Below, one piece after another: positions 25,803 through 35,807 of a stretch of 64,000 bases of DNA. Below the pieces are notes generated by a model. That model was given only the letters and a program-made list of their open reading frames with translations. It was not told the DNA's origin and searched no databases. The DNA is from Allostella sp. ATCC 35155 (lineage in GTDB: Bacteria > Pseudomonadota > Alphaproteobacteria > ATCC43930 > Allostellaceae). The stretch is from the NCBI GenBank assembly GCA_006738865.1, contig AP019701.1, forward strand, positions 797,001 through 861,000, written 5' to 3'. The first letter of the stretch is position 1, and each line of letters opens with the position of its first letter. The position numbers and the translations under genes are program-made.

Positions 25803-27050
25803 TCAGAGCCCGGTGGGGGGCTTCTCCCCGGGCGGGATGCGGCCGGCGGCGAGGTCGCGCAGCAGTGCGATCTGGCGCGCCATGCAATGCTTGAGCTGGT
25901 AGGAGTCGAGGACCGTCTGCCGGGCGTTGCGGCGGATGCGGGCCATGCCGTCGGGATGGTCCAGCACCTCCTCGACCCGCTCGGCGATTTCGGCATCGTC
26001 GAAGAAGTCGGCGAGTAGCCCGTTCTCCCGGTCGACCATGACCTCCTGCACCGGCGGCGTTCGCGACCCGACGATGACGCATCCCGTCGACATCGCCTCC
26101 AGGAACGACCAGGAGAGGACGAAGGGATAGGTCAGGTAGACGTGGCAGCTCGACACCTGCAGCACCTTCAGGAAGGTGGGGTAGGGGACCTGTCCCAGGA
26201 AGTGCACGCGATCGGGGTCGATCTTGACCTGCTTCAGCAGTTCCTCGCGATAGGTCTTCTTGTCGGGCAGCGGCGAGCCGTAGCTGACCCCGTCGCCGCC
26301 GACGACGACGAACTGCGCATTGGGGCGGCTGCGGCACAGCCGCTCCAGCACCTTCATGTAGACCGGGAAGCCGCGATAGGGCTCGAGGTTGCGCGAGACG
26401 TAGGTAACGATCTCCTCGCCCTTGCGCAGCACCTTGCCGTTCGGCAGGGTCAGTTCCGCATCGTCGATCGGGGCGCAGACGTCGGCATTGATGCCGTCAT
26501 GGATGACCGAGATCTTCGAGCGCAGCTCGGGCGGGTTCTGCGACCATTGCCAGCGGGTCGGCGAGATCGCCCAGTCGCAGGCGATCAGGCTCATCAGGTT
26601 GTTGGCGTTCTTGGTCCGGATGCGGCAGATGCGGTCGAGGTCGACCTTCTGGCCCGGCTCGAAATGGACGTCGGCACCGAACGCGTTGTAGTAGAACTCG
26701 GTATAGTTCAGCAGCTTGCTGTCGGGGAACACGTCCTTGATGAACAGCCCCTCGCCCCAGCCCGGATGGCAGAAGATGACGTCCGGCACGAAGCCCTTGG
26801 CCTTGGCCGAGACGGCGGCACGGGCGGCGGCCTGCCCATAGAGCACCTGTTCCTCGAACGGCTTGACGTAGGGGTGGATCTTCTCGGTCGTCTGGCGTGC
26901 GAGCTTGTACTCGGCCTTGGTCACGCCGGGGAGGTTCGGCTTGCCCTCCTTGGTGATGTACCAGACCTCGTTCTGCCGGTCGGCGGCCAGCCGCGGAGCC
27001 AGATACTTGAACTGGGCCGGACAATTCTGATGGATGAACAGGATGCGCAT
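25803..27050 (-). CDS. GT4-family glycosyltransferase
   Basis: 415 residues, two Rossmann-like halves of the GT-B fold. The N-terminal half opens MRILFIHQNCPAQFKYLAP. The C-terminal half contains TYVSRNLEPYRGFPVYMKVLE and the GT4 donor-site block SWSFLEAMSTGCVIVGSRTPPVQEV, whose glutamate contacts the nucleotide sugar. It is expected to be a cytoplasmic or membrane-associated retaining glycosyltransferase. Donor and acceptor are unknown. The ATG at 27050 follows GACCGTCG on the leftward strand; no other start gives the complete N-terminal strand. It is transcribed away from a second sugar-enzyme gene at 27159, forming a divergent pair beside the exporter. Confidence 0.85.
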   Translation of the reverse strand: MRILFIHQNCPAQFKYLAPRLAADRQNEVWYITKEGKPNLPGVTKAEYKLARQTTEKIHPYVKPFEEQVLYGQAAARAAVSAKAKGFVPDVIFCHPGWGEGLFIKDVFPDSKLLNYTEFYYNAFGADVHFEPGQKVDLDRICRIRTKNANNLMSLIACDWAISPTRWQWSQNPPELRSKISVIHDGINADVCAPIDDAELTLPNGKVLRKGEEIVTYVSRNLEPYRGFPVYMKVLERLCRSRPNAQFVVVGGDGVSYGSPLPDKKTYREELLKQVKIDPDRVHFLGQVPYPTFLKVLQVSSCHVYLTYPFVLSWSFLEAMSTGCVIVGSRTPPVQEVMVDRENGLLADFFDDAEIAERVEEVLDHPDGMARIRRNARQTVLDSYQLKHCMARQIALLRDLAAGRIPPGEKPPTGL

Positions 27051-27158
27051 CGACGGTCACGATCGGCATGAGGACGGGCACGGCCCGGCGGCGGGCGCCG
27101 GGTCGCCGGCCGCCGAACGCGGCCGGGCAGAGTTCGGGGCGGAAGCGGGAATCTCCGA

Positions 27159-28064
27159 ATGGCGGTGAGGATCCGTTTTACGCCGTTCCCCCCGGCGCCG
27201 CGGCGCCGACGGGTTCTATTCACGATTGCGCATTACTACGCGGCATCCCGCGACGGCAAGTACGGTTCCACCCGCGCGTCCGCCCGCGAGGCGCGGCGGG
27301 ACGCCCTGACGCGGACGATCGCCGGTCTGCACGAGACGGTGGCCCAGCCGCAGAGCCTCGTCCACGGCCCGATCCACGGCTTCCTGGCCGCGAACGACGA
27401 GGACGCCACCACGGTCGACGTCGTCGTCTGTACGACCGGCGACGACCACCTGGTGGGCGACCTCCCGCTGGCCCCCGGTGCCTTCGAGCACCACCGCACC
27501 AAGGCCGACCCCAAGCTGCTGGGCTACGAATGCCATGCCGTGCTGCGCGACCGGGCGGCCGACTACGACTGGCTCTGCTATCTCGAGGACGACATCGCCA
27601 TCGAGGATCCGCTCTTCTTCACCAAGCTCGACTGGTTCGCGGGCTGGGCGGGGTCCGACAGCGTCCTCCAGCCCAACCGCTTCGAGACGAGCGAGCGGGC
27701 GCCCGTCCGCCGGCTCTATGTCGACGGCGAGCCGGTGGCGCCGGCCAAGGTCGGCTTCGTTCCCGACCGCAGCGACCGGCCCTGGATCTCGGCCGAGACG
27801 CTGGGCCGCCGGATGTGGTTCGGGCGGGTCGTCAACGCCCATTCCGGCTGCTTCTTCCTGACGCGCGCGCAGATGCAGGCCTGGGCCGGCAGGCCCGACT
27901 TCCTCGACCGGGCGACCGCGTTCGTCGGCCCGCTGGAGAGCGCGGCCACCCTGCACCTGCTGCGGCAGTTTCGGGTCTACAAGCCGGCCCGCGGCAATGC
28001 CGCGTTCCTCGAGGTGCGCCATCTGCACCGGCGCTATCTCGACGCCATGCTGGAGTTCTACTGA
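27159..28064 (+). CDS. Putative GT-A-type glycosyltransferase
   Basis: 301 residues. After a basic N-terminus comes RVLFTIAHYYAAS, and near residue 145 the segment YDWLCYLEDDIAIEDPLFF. The acidic EDDIAIED run resembles the metal-binding DXD region of GT-A glycosyltransferases, and VNAHSGCFFLTRAQM follows near residue 226. No signal peptide or clear membrane segment is seen. Family number and substrate are unknown to me. The next gene begins five bases after the stop, and the pair is probably one unit. The neighbourhood of GT4, TPR-glycosyltransferase-like and methyltransferase genes supports a role in glycan assembly. Confidence 0.65.
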   Translation: MAVRIRFTPFPPAPRRRRVLFTIAHYYAASRDGKYGSTRASAREARRDALTRTIAGLHETVAQPQSLVHGPIHGFLAANDEDATTVDVVVCTTGDDHLVGDLPLAPGAFEHHRTKADPKLLGYECHAVLRDRAADYDWLCYLEDDIAIEDPLFFTKLDWFAGWAGSDSVLQPNRFETSERAPVRRLYVDGEPVAPAKVGFVPDRSDRPWISAETLGRRMWFGRVVNAHSGCFFLTRAQMQAWAGRPDFLDRATAFVGPLESAATLHLLRQFRVYKPARGNAAFLEVRHLHRRYLDAMLEFY

Positions 28065-28069
28065 CCGCG

Positions 28070-29194
28070 ATGGCGCCGGGCGCTCTGGCGGCGCTGCAGC
28101 GGGCGGCGGTCGGCGCGGCCCGTGCCGGCCGGCACGGCCGGGCCGCCGAGCTGTTCGCGGCGATCGCCGACGCGCATCCCGGCCTGTGGTGGGCGCCCTA
28201 CAATGCCGGGCTGATGCTGCTCCATCTCGGCCGGACCGGAGAGGCCGAGGCGGCCCTGGCCGAGGCGGTGCAGCGCGCGCCCGACCGCGCCGAGGCGCAT
28301 GCCGACCACGCGGCGGCGTTGCTCGGGCTCGGCCGCGAGACCGAGGGGTGGGCCGAGTATCTCTGGCGGCGGGAGGCGCCGCGCCTGCCGGATGCGAGGC
28401 CGCGCGCGCCCTTGCCGACCGACCTCCGCGGCCGGCCCTTCGTCCTGCTGAACGAGCAGGGCCTGGGGGACGCGCTCTTCTTCCTGCGCTACGCCGCGGC
28501 GCTGCGCGACCGCGGCGCCCGTCTCTTCCACGATCCCTTTCCCAAGCTGGTGGGGGTTCTCTCCCGCGTGCCCTGGCTGGAGCCGATCCCGCGCCGGCCG
28601 CCGGACGAGCGCATTCCGCTGGGCGACCTGCCCTTCCTCACCGGTGTCTCCGCCCCGCCCGCGCTGCCGCTGACGGTGCTGCCGGAGGCGGCAGCGGCCG
28701 TCGAGCGGCATCTCGCCCGCCTGGGCCCCGGACCCTATCTCGGCGTCACCTGGCACGCCGGGACCGCAGGCGGCGCCGCGCTGGTCAAGGACGCGCCGCC
28801 GGCGCTGCTGGGCCGCGCGATGCGTGCCTGGCCCGGCACCGTCGTCATCCTCCAGCGCATCCAGGCGCCGGGCTCAGTCGCGGCCTTCCGCGACGGTCTC
28901 GGCCGCGATGCCGCCGATCTGTCGGCCCTGTCGGAGCGGCTGGAACTGATGCTGGCGCTGCTCGACCGGCTCGACGCCTATGCAGCGGTCAGCAATACCA
29001 ATACCCATCTGCGCGCCGGCCTCGGGCGGCCGAGCCATGTGCTCGTGCCCTGGCCGGCAGAGTTCCGCTGGCGCGCCGGCAGCGCGCGTTCCCCGTGGTT
29101 TCCGGACTGCCCGCTGCACCGCCAGGAGGCCGGCGGCGACTGGGGCCGGGCGCTGGCCGCGCTGGCGGCGGCGCTCAGCTCCGCCGGCGCATGA
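28070..29194 (+). CDS. TPR protein with glycosyltransferase-like C-terminal domain (short paralog)
   Basis: 374 residues. Two to three TPR-like units (about 5-100, including PGLWWAPYNAGLMLLHLGRTGEAE) precede a domain clearly related to that of the 725-residue protein at 20259. Shared features are NEQGLGDALFFLRY against DQGVGDEVLAAGLL, LGVTWHAGTAGG against VGISWRSTNPRFG, and AVSNTNTHLRAGLG against TVSNTAAHMAGALG, with a similar tail ending in GDWGRAL. Its start was set at the ATG five bases after the upstream stop. Its last 20 bases overlap the end of the convergent methyltransferase gene. A nucleotide-sugar enzyme is likely; the acceptor is unknown. Confidence 0.72.
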   Translation: MAPGALAALQRAAVGAARAGRHGRAAELFAAIADAHPGLWWAPYNAGLMLLHLGRTGEAEAALAEAVQRAPDRAEAHADHAAALLGLGRETEGWAEYLWRREAPRLPDARPRAPLPTDLRGRPFVLLNEQGLGDALFFLRYAAALRDRGARLFHDPFPKLVGVLSRVPWLEPIPRRPPDERIPLGDLPFLTGVSAPPALPLTVLPEAAAAVERHLARLGPGPYLGVTWHAGTAGGAALVKDAPPALLGRAMRAWPGTVVILQRIQAPGSVAAFRDGLGRDAADLSALSERLELMLALLDRLDAYAAVSNTNTHLRAGLGRPSHVLVPWPAEFRWRAGSARSPWFPDCPLHRQEAGGDWGRALAALAAALSSAGA

Positions 29195-30437
29195 ACCAGG
29201 GTCGGCGCTGGGCGATCCGCACGCGCTCGATCTCCTCCCGCGTCCGGCCGAGTTCGGCGGTGGCCGTGTTGAGGGCGGTCCACAGCCCTTTCAGCCAGTC
29301 GTTCATCGACCCCTGGAGCGACTCGGTATAGGCGGCCAGCCGCTCCGTCTCGCCGGCGAGACGCCCGATCTGCGGAACGGCTTCGTCGAGCCGCTGGCCG
29401 ATCGCGGTCACCCGCGCCTCGATCGCCCCGACCTCGCCCTCGAGGCCGTCGAGGCGCTGGTCGACGGCGTCGAAGCGCCCGTCCATCGTGTCGAGCCGCC
29501 GCCGCATCACGTCGAGATCCCGCGTCGTCGTGTCGAAGTAGCGCGGCGTCGTCGCCGGATTGTCGACGTGATCCTGGCCGACCCAGTCGGACAGCGGCCG
29601 CCGGGTCTCCACGGGCGGCAGGAAGCGGTCGGTGAAGATGCCGGGCAGAGGCACGGCCTTCAGCGGCCGCGCCTCGCCCTTGCGGGCGATGAAGGTCTCG
29701 CGGTCGCCATAGCTGAGGATGGCGGGATAGAGGCACTCCGTCACGGCCGCGAAGCCCGAGCGGACGAGGGCGTTGACCAGCGAGGGCTTCGCCATCCAGA
29801 AGGAATAGGCATTGTCGAGCGAAGCCCATTCGCGGGCCGCGCGGACGGTGGCGTCGGCCGCGTCCTCGTGCTCGCGGCGGCTGACGCCGAAATACTCCTC
29901 GCCCTTGTATTCGTAGCGCTCGGCGATGGCCTGGGCGTAGTGGGTCTCGACGATGGCGAGGTCGTCGCACATCCCGGCCATGTTCTCGAACACCCGGAAG
30001 ATGTCCGGCGCGTCGAGGTGGTAGAGCAGGCCGCAATTGAGGATGACGTCGAACCGCCCGTAGCGGGCCTCCGTCGCCTCGCGCGCGTCGCCCTGCTCGA
30101 ACCGCACGCGCTCCAGGCCCAGCGCCTCGGCGGCGAAGCGGGCGCGGGCCAGCGGCGCGGAGCGGCCCTCCACCCCCACGACCTCGGCCCCGTGCAGGCC
30201 GAATTCGATCGCGTAGAGCCCTTCGCTGCAGCCGAGGTCGAGGATGCGCAGCCGGTCGACCGGCTTGCGCGCGATTGCGCCGATCAGGTCGAGCAGGTGC
30301 TTGGCGGTGTTCTCGGCGCCGACGACCCGCTCGGCGATGGTGTAGACGCCATGGCCGAGATGGATGTTGTGGCCGACCCAGGGGCCATGCTCGGCGGCGA
30401 CGTCGTCGCGGCGGCGGATCAGTTCGTCTGGCGTCAT
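29175..30437 (-). CDS. SAM-dependent methyltransferase with C-terminal coiled coil
   Basis: 420 residues. The N-terminal 250 residues hold a class I methyltransferase: motif I ILDLGCSEG (about 65-73), the acidic residue VVGVEGRS, and DVILNCGLLYHLDAPD. From about residue 300 to 400 runs a long heptad-like region (LDVMRRRLDTMDGRFDAVDQ and similar), a coiled coil that may tether or oligomerise the enzyme or act as a length-measuring rod, as in some polysaccharide chain-capping enzymes. Its start overlaps the stop of the oxygenase gene by four bases, so the two are co-transcribed leftward. The substrate is unknown; O-methylation of a sugar is a reasonable guess from context. Confidence 0.82.
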   Translation of the reverse strand: MTPDELIRRRDDVAAEHGPWVGHNIHLGHGVYTIAERVVGAENTAKHLLDLIGAIARKPVDRLRILDLGCSEGLYAIEFGLHGAEVVGVEGRSAPLARARFAAEALGLERVRFEQGDAREATEARYGRFDVILNCGLLYHLDAPDIFRVFENMAGMCDDLAIVETHYAQAIAERYEYKGEEYFGVSRREHEDAADATVRAAREWASLDNAYSFWMAKPSLVNALVRSGFAAVTECLYPAILSYGDRETFIARKGEARPLKAVPLPGIFTDRFLPPVETRRPLSDWVGQDHVDNPATTPRYFDTTTRDLDVMRRRLDTMDGRFDAVDQRLDGLEGEVGAIEARVTAIGQRLDEAVPQIGRLAGETERLAAYTESLQGSMNDWLKGLWTALNTATAELGRTREEIERVRIAQRRPWFMRRRS

Positions 30438-31102
30438 GGGGTGCTCCGGGCGGCGGCGGGAACGACCGCGAAATCCGTGATGGCGACGTTGCAGGCGATC
30501 GAGATGCGCTCTCCCGGCGCGAAGAAGGGATGGACCGCATGTTCCAGCCAGGCCGGGAACAGCACCATCAGCCCGGCCTCCGCCGGCAGCGACAGGGCGG
30601 CGCCGAAGGTGAAGCCGGGGGCCGCGGCAAAGGCGGCGGCGGGCCTCGGATCCCGCAGTTCCAGCCGGCCGGCCATCGGCCGCGCCGGATCGGCGGGCGG
30701 CACGGTGACGTAGTAGACGACCGCCCAGTGGTTGCCGGGGTGGGTGTGCGTCTCGTTGTAGTGGCCGGCGCGGCTGACGTTGGCCCAGGCCTGGGCCGTG
30801 AACGAGAGCCGGAAATGCTCCGAGCCGGCGCGGCGTGCGGGCAGGCGCTGGACGGTGCGGACCGCCTGTTCCAGCCAGCCGCGATAGGCCGCGACGGCAG
30901 GGCCGCCCCAGTTGAGGAGGTCGGGGCGCGACTGCCATCCGCCGGCGTTGCTGCGGGCGACGCCCGGCTCGTGCGCTGCCCGATCGAGGATCAGCTGCGC
31001 CAGCTCGGCATTGACGGCCGCGGTGCCTTCCGGCCGCAGCGTCACGACCGGCGTCCCGAAGAAGAGCGAACAGTCGCGGTCGATGGCGAGGTCGATGGTC
31101 AT
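30434..31102 (-). CDS. Putative 2-oxoglutarate/Fe(II) oxygenase (TIGR02466-like)
   Basis: 222 residues. THTHPGNHWAVVYYVTVP (about residue 120), RLELRDPRP and VLFPAWLEHAVHPFFAPGERISI (about 180-205) form the pattern of a small 2-oxoglutarate oxygenase family in which a histidine pair and a distal histidine hold Fe(II) and the following arginine binds 2-oxoglutarate. The family is found near surface-protein and TPR genes, and its substrates are mostly undefined. It is the first gene of a leftward pair with the methyltransferase. Hydroxylation of a peptide or sugar is possible, but no substrate can be read from the sequence. Confidence 0.72.
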   Translation of the reverse strand: MTIDLAIDRDCSLFFGTPVVTLRPEGTAAVNAELAQLILDRAAHEPGVARSNAGGWQSRPDLLNWGGPAVAAYRGWLEQAVRTVQRLPARRAGSEHFRLSFTAQAWANVSRAGHYNETHTHPGNHWAVVYYVTVPPADPARPMAGRLELRDPRPAAAFAAAPGFTFGAALSLPAEAGLMVLFPAWLEHAVHPFFAPGERISIACNVAITDFAVVPAAARSTP

Positions 31103-31181
31103 CGGCAGAGGGGCGGGCGGATGTTCCTGGGCACGGGTCGCCGCTTGTAGCAGCGGCGACCCGGTGCCTCAATGCAAGCCG

Positions 31182-32030
31182 TCATTCCCGCGGCAGCAGC
31201 GCAAAGAGCGCGACCGCCGCCGCATTGGAGACGTTGAGGCTGGCGATCGGCGGCCGCGTCGGCAGGCGGACCAGCCGGTCGCAGCGCTCGCGAGTCAGCC
31301 GCCGCAGACCGTCGCCCTCTGCCCCCAGCGCGATCGCGACCCGTTCGGCCGGGCGCTCGGCCGACAGCGCCGTCTGCCCCTCTTCGGCAAGGCCGAGGCA
31401 GAGGAATCCGGCCTCCTGCAGCTGCACGATCGTCCGGGCGAGGTTGATGACGCGGACCAGCGGCACCACTTCGACGGCGCCCGAGGCGGACTTGGCGAGC
31501 GTGCCGGTCACCGGCGGCGCGTGGCGGTCCGGCAGCACGACCGCCGCCGCGCCGAAGGCGGCGGCTGACCGCAGCACCGCGCCGATATTGTGCGGGTCGG
31601 TCACCTGGTCGAGCAGCACCAGCGTCGCAGGGGCGCCGGCCGGCAGCCCGTCGAGCAGGTCGTCGAGGTCGGGCACGGGCAAGGGCTCGACGGCGAGCGC
31701 GACCCCCTGGTGCACGGCGCCGGGCGGCAGCAGGCGGTCGATCGCAGGCCGGTCGGCCGGCTCGGTGCGCGGCCGTCGGGCCTCGGGCACGGCCGCGAGT
31801 GCGGCGGCCAGGGCCGGCGCCGATTCGGGCGTGACGAGCAGGCGCCGGCAGGTCCGGGCGGGATTGGCGAGCGCGGCGGCCACGGGGTGGTGGCCCCAGA
31901 GCCAGCCCTGGCCGGAGCCGCCTTCGCCGGAAGGCGGCCGGCGGCGCGGGCCGCCGTGGGGCGGTTCGGCACGCTGCGGCGGCCGGTTCTGTGCCGGGTC
32001 GCGGGCCGGGCGGGGGCGTTGCGGCTTCAT
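31182..32030 (-). CDS. rlmB: 23S rRNA (guanosine-2'-O-)methyltransferase RlmB-type (SpoU family)
   Basis: 282 residues. An N-terminal basic, Pro/Arg-rich tail of about 40 residues precedes the RNA-binding domain (WGHHPVAAAL, as in the GxHAVxEAL opening of RlmB). The SPOUT domain follows with VLLDQVTDPHNIGAVLRSAAAFG (motif 1), IALGAEGDGLRRL (motif 2) and SLNVSNAAAVALF (motif 3, knot). RlmB methylates G2251 in 23S rRNA in E. coli; whether this copy modifies rRNA or tRNA is not decided by sequence. It points away from the tRNA-Tyr gene, with 114 bases between. Confidence 0.9.
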   Translation of the reverse strand: MKPQRPRPARDPAQNRPPQRAEPPHGGPRRRPPSGEGGSGQGWLWGHHPVAAALANPARTCRRLLVTPESAPALAAALAAVPEARRPRTEPADRPAIDRLLPPGAVHQGVALAVEPLPVPDLDDLLDGLPAGAPATLVLLDQVTDPHNIGAVLRSAAAFGAAAVVLPDRHAPPVTGTLAKSASGAVEVVPLVRVINLARTIVQLQEAGFLCLGLAEEGQTALSAERPAERVAIALGAEGDGLRRLTRERCDRLVRLPTRPPIASLNVSNAAAVALFALLPRE

Positions 32031-32076
32031 GCGGCGGGTGCCGTCGGCACCGGCGCGCGGAGGTCGGTATTAGTCG

Positions 32077-32106
32077 TTGACAATGGAGCGGAAATTCCCT
32101 TAGTTC
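32077..32106 (+). promoter_or_regulatory. Promoter for tRNA-Tyr - tRNA-Gly - tuf1
   Basis: A perfect -35 box TTGACA at 32077-32082 is followed, 17-18 bases on, by TTAGTT/TAGTTC, a weaker -10 box at 32100-32106. It lies about 40 bases upstream of the mature tRNA-Tyr 5' end, the expected position for a strong stable-RNA promoter. It probably drives both tRNAs and tuf1. Confidence 0.65.
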
Positions 32107-32144
32107 CGCCTTCCGTCGCGACGGGGGAGCAATCTCCCGACGGC

Positions 32145-32231
32145 GGAGGGGTGGCCGAGCGGTCAATGGCAGCAGACTGTAAATCTGCCGACTTCACGTC
32201 TACGTAGGTTCGAATCCTACCCCCTCCACCA
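32145..32231 (+). tRNA. tRNA-Tyr (GTA)
   Basis: A class II tRNA with a long variable arm. The acceptor arm GGAGGGG (32145-32151) pairs with CCCCTCC (32221-32227). The anticodon stem GCAGA/TCTGC encloses the loop CTGTAAA with anticodon GTA at 32179-32181, and the T-arm contains GGTTCGAATCC. The discriminator base A (32228) and CCA (32229-32231) are encoded. It is first in a tRNA-tRNA-tuf unit. Confidence 0.97.
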
Positions 32232-32265
32232 CGCGGCGGCAAAGGCGCATCGCGGTCGACGAAGG

Positions 32266-32340
<75 letters not shown>

Positions 32341-32420
32341 GCCCGTCGGCGGCTGCGCCCGTTCGGTTGCGCGTCGACTGCATTCGCCCTCGGTCGGGCC
32401 CATGAAGGAACCAGGCACCC

Positions 32421-33611
<1,191 letters not shown>

Positions 33612-33702
33612 GGCATAGCGTCCGGACCGGGCGAACGACGCCTCGGAAGGGCCTCGATGTCGGATGTCGCCCCCATGGGGCGGCGGCCGGCCTGGGTGGG
33701 AT

Positions 33703-33778
33703 AGGAGTGTAGCTCAACTGGTAGAGCACCGGTCTCCAAAACCGGGGGTTGGGGGTTCGAGCCCCTCCACTCCTGCCA
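33703..33778 (+). tRNA. tRNA-Trp (CCA)
   Basis: The acceptor arm AGGAGTG (33703-33709) pairs with CACTCCT (33768-33774). The anticodon stem CCGGT/ACCGG holds the loop CTCCAAA with anticodon CCA at 33736-33738. The discriminator is G, and the 3' CCA (33776-33778) is encoded. It sits between tuf1 and secE, a conserved position in many proteobacteria, and is probably processed from a longer transcript. Confidence 0.97.
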
Positions 33779-33825
33779 TCCCTCCAGGGCGGCAGCGTAC
33801 GCATTATCGTTGAGGCGAATTACCG

Positions 33826-34023
33826 ATGTCGAAGACCAGTCCGATCGAGTTTGTCCGGCAGGTGCGCCAGGAAGTCGGCAAGGTCACCTGGCCGACCCGG
33901 AAGGAAACCGTGATCACGACGATCATGGTGTTCGTCATGGTGTTCCTCGCCGCCCTGTTCTTCACGGGCGTGGACTGGGTCATCGCCCATGCCGTGCGGC
34001 TGTTCCTCGAGCTGGGAGCGTAA
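33826..34023 (+). CDS. secE: Preprotein translocase subunit SecE
   Basis: 65 residues, the short single-helix form of SecE. The amphipathic segment [22 protein letters not shown] contains the conserved KVTWPTRKE, followed by one membrane helix ([20 protein letters not shown]). It clamps SecY in the inner membrane. The stop is five bases before the nusG start, and the pair is a standard secE-nusG unit. Confidence 0.95.
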   Translation: MSKTSPIEFVRQVRQEVGKVTWPTRKETVITTIMVFVMVFLAALFFTGVDWVIAHAVRLFLELGA

Positions 34024-34027
34024 TGCG

Positions 34028-34558
34028 ATGACGATGCGCTGGTACGTCATCCACGTCTATTCCGGCTTCGAGAAGAAGGTCGCGAGTTCGATCCGCGAGC
34101 AGGCCGAACAGAAGAACATGGTCGACCGCTTCGAGGAGATCCTGGTGCCGACCGAGGAGGTCGTCGAGGTTCGCCGCGGTGCCAAGGTCAATGCCGAACG
34201 GAAGTTCTTTCCCGGCTACGTGCTGGTGAAGATGGAGATGACCGACGAGTCCTGGCATCTCGTCAAGAACACGCCCAAGGTGACGGGCTTCCTCGGCGGT
34301 CGCGGCCGGCCGATGCCGATCACCGACGCCGAGGCCGAGCGCATCCGCCGCCAGGTGCAGGAGGGCATCGAGCGGCCGAAGCCGTCGATCACCTTCGAGA
34401 TCGGCGAGCAGGTCCGGGTTTCGGACGGGCCGTTCGCCTCGTTCAACGGCCTCGTCGAGGAGATCGACGAGGAAAAGGCGCGCCTCAAGGTCGCGGTATC
34501 GATCTTCGGCCGCTCGACGCCGGTCGACCTGGAATATTCCCAGGTCGAGAAGGTGTGA
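34028..34558 (+). CDS. nusG: Transcription termination/antitermination factor NusG
   Basis: 176 residues. The N-terminal NGN domain opens [16 protein letters not shown] and contains [12 protein letters not shown] and [10 protein letters not shown]. The C-terminal KOW domain carries [22 protein letters not shown]. NusG binds RNA polymerase, Rho and ribosomal S10 to couple transcription and translation. Two ATGs lie six bases apart (34028 and 34034); the first is taken, and the second would give 174 residues. Confidence 0.97.
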   Translation: MTMRWYVIHVYSGFEKKVASSIREQAEQKNMVDRFEEILVPTEEVVEVRRGAKVNAERKFFPGYVLVKMEMTDESWHLVKNTPKVTGFLGGRGRPMPITDAEAERIRRQVQEGIERPKPSITFEIGEQVRVSDGPFASFNGLVEEIDEEKARLKVAVSIFGRSTPVDLEYSQVEKV

Positions 34559-34670
34559 CCGCCGGCCGCAGGCCGGCGACGAAACTGCGCGCGGGAGGCT
34601 CGCCATGGCCGCACCGCGCATCCCAGGGCTGGAACCACGCGTTCTGCCCCATATATAGAGGGATCACCAG

Positions 34671-35102
34671 ATGGCGAAGAAGATCGTCGGGTACATCAAG
34701 CTGCAGGTGCCGGCCGGCAATGCCAAGCCGTCGCCGCCCATCGGGCCTGCGCTCGGTCAGCGCGGCCTGAACATCATGGAGTTCTGCAAGGCCTTCAACG
34801 CCCTGACCCAGGGGCTCGAGGCGAACATGCCGATCCCGGTGGTCATCACCGCCTATGGTGACCGCACGTTCACGTTCGTCACCAAGACGCCGCCCAACAC
34901 CTATTTCCTGAAGAAGGCGGCCGGCATCGACAAGGGCTCGCAGACCCCCGGGAAGGGCGTGAACGTCGGCTCGGTCACGATGGACCAGCTGCGCGAGATC
35001 GCCGAGATCAAGATGAAGGACCTCAACGCCAACGACGTCGAGGCGGCCTGCCGGATGCTGGCCGGGTCGGCCCGTTCGATGGGCCTGCAGGTGGTGGAGT
35101 AA
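34671..35102 (+). CDS. rplK: 50S ribosomal protein L11
   Basis: 143 residues. The N-terminal domain contains the Pro-rich hinge [19 protein letters not shown] and the C-terminal rRNA-binding domain holds [14 protein letters not shown]11 forms the GTPase-associated centre with L10 and L7/L12. A GAGGGATCACC ribosome-binding site precedes the ATG. The 112-base gap after nusG includes an 8-bp hairpin (CGCCGGCC-GCA-GGCCGGCG at 34560-34578). Confidence 0.97.
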   Translation: MAKKIVGYIKLQVPAGNAKPSPPIGPALGQRGLNIMEFCKAFNALTQGLEANMPIPVVITAYGDRTFTFVTKTPPNTYFLKKAAGIDKGSQTPGKGVNVGSVTMDQLREIAEIKMKDLNANDVEAACRMLAGSARSMGLQVVE

Positions 35103-35108
35103 GCCGTC

Positions 35109-35807
35109 ATGCGTCAGGGAAAGCGTCTGAAGACGGCCTATACCGGCATCGACCGCGAGCAGCTCTATGCGCTCGACGTCGCCGTGAAGATGATCCGCGA
35201 GCGCGCGGTCGCGAAGTTCGACGAGACGATCGAGATCGCGATGAACCTCAACGTCGACCCGCGCAAGGCCGACCAGATGGTGCGCGGCGTCGTCTCGCTG
35301 CCGCACGGCACCGGCAAGACCGTCCGGGTGGCGGTGTTCGCGCGCGGCGACAAGGCGGCCGAGGCACAGGCCGCCGGGGCCGACATCGTCGGCGCCGAGG
35401 ATCTGATGGAGCGGGTGCAGGCGGGGCAGCTCGATTTCGACCGCTGCATCGCGACGCCCGACATGATGGGGCTGGTCGGCCGGCTCGGCAAGATCCTGGG
35501 CCCGCGCGGCCTGATGCCCAATCCGCGTCTCGGCACCGTCACGCCGAACGTGGCCGAGGCGGTGCAGGCGGTGAAGGGCGGCCAGGTGGAGTTCCGTGCC
35601 GAGAAGGCGGGCATCGTCCATGCCGGCGTCGGCAAGGCGAGCTTCTCCGAGGAGGCGCTGCTCGCCAACGTCCGGGCCTTCGTCGATGCGATCACGCGGG
35701 CGAAGCCCTCGGGCGCCAAGGGCACCTATATCAAGAAGGTCTCGCTGGCTTCCACCATGGGCCCCGGCCTGAAGGTGGAGACCGCGAGCATCGCCGCCGC
35801 CGGCTGA
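35109..35807 (+). CDS. rplA: 50S ribosomal protein L1
   Basis: 232 residues. The conserved blocks [24 protein letters not shown] and [12 protein letters not shown] are present, together with the C-terminal SSLGPGLKV-like segment ([15 protein letters not shown]). L1 forms the mobile stalk that helps release deacylated tRNA, and it commonly represses its own rplK-rplA mRNA. It starts six bases after rplK. Confidence 0.97.
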   Translation: MRQGKRLKTAYTGIDREQLYALDVAVKMIRERAVAKFDETIEIAMNLNVDPRKADQMVRGVVSLPHGTGKTVRVAVFARGDKAAEAQAAGADIVGAEDLMERVQAGQLDFDRCIATPDMMGLVGRLGKILGPRGLMPNPRLGTVTPNVAEAVQAVKGGQVEFRAEKAGIVHAGVGKASFSEEALLANVRAFVDAITRAKPSGAKGTYIKKVSLASTMGPGLKVETASIAAAG

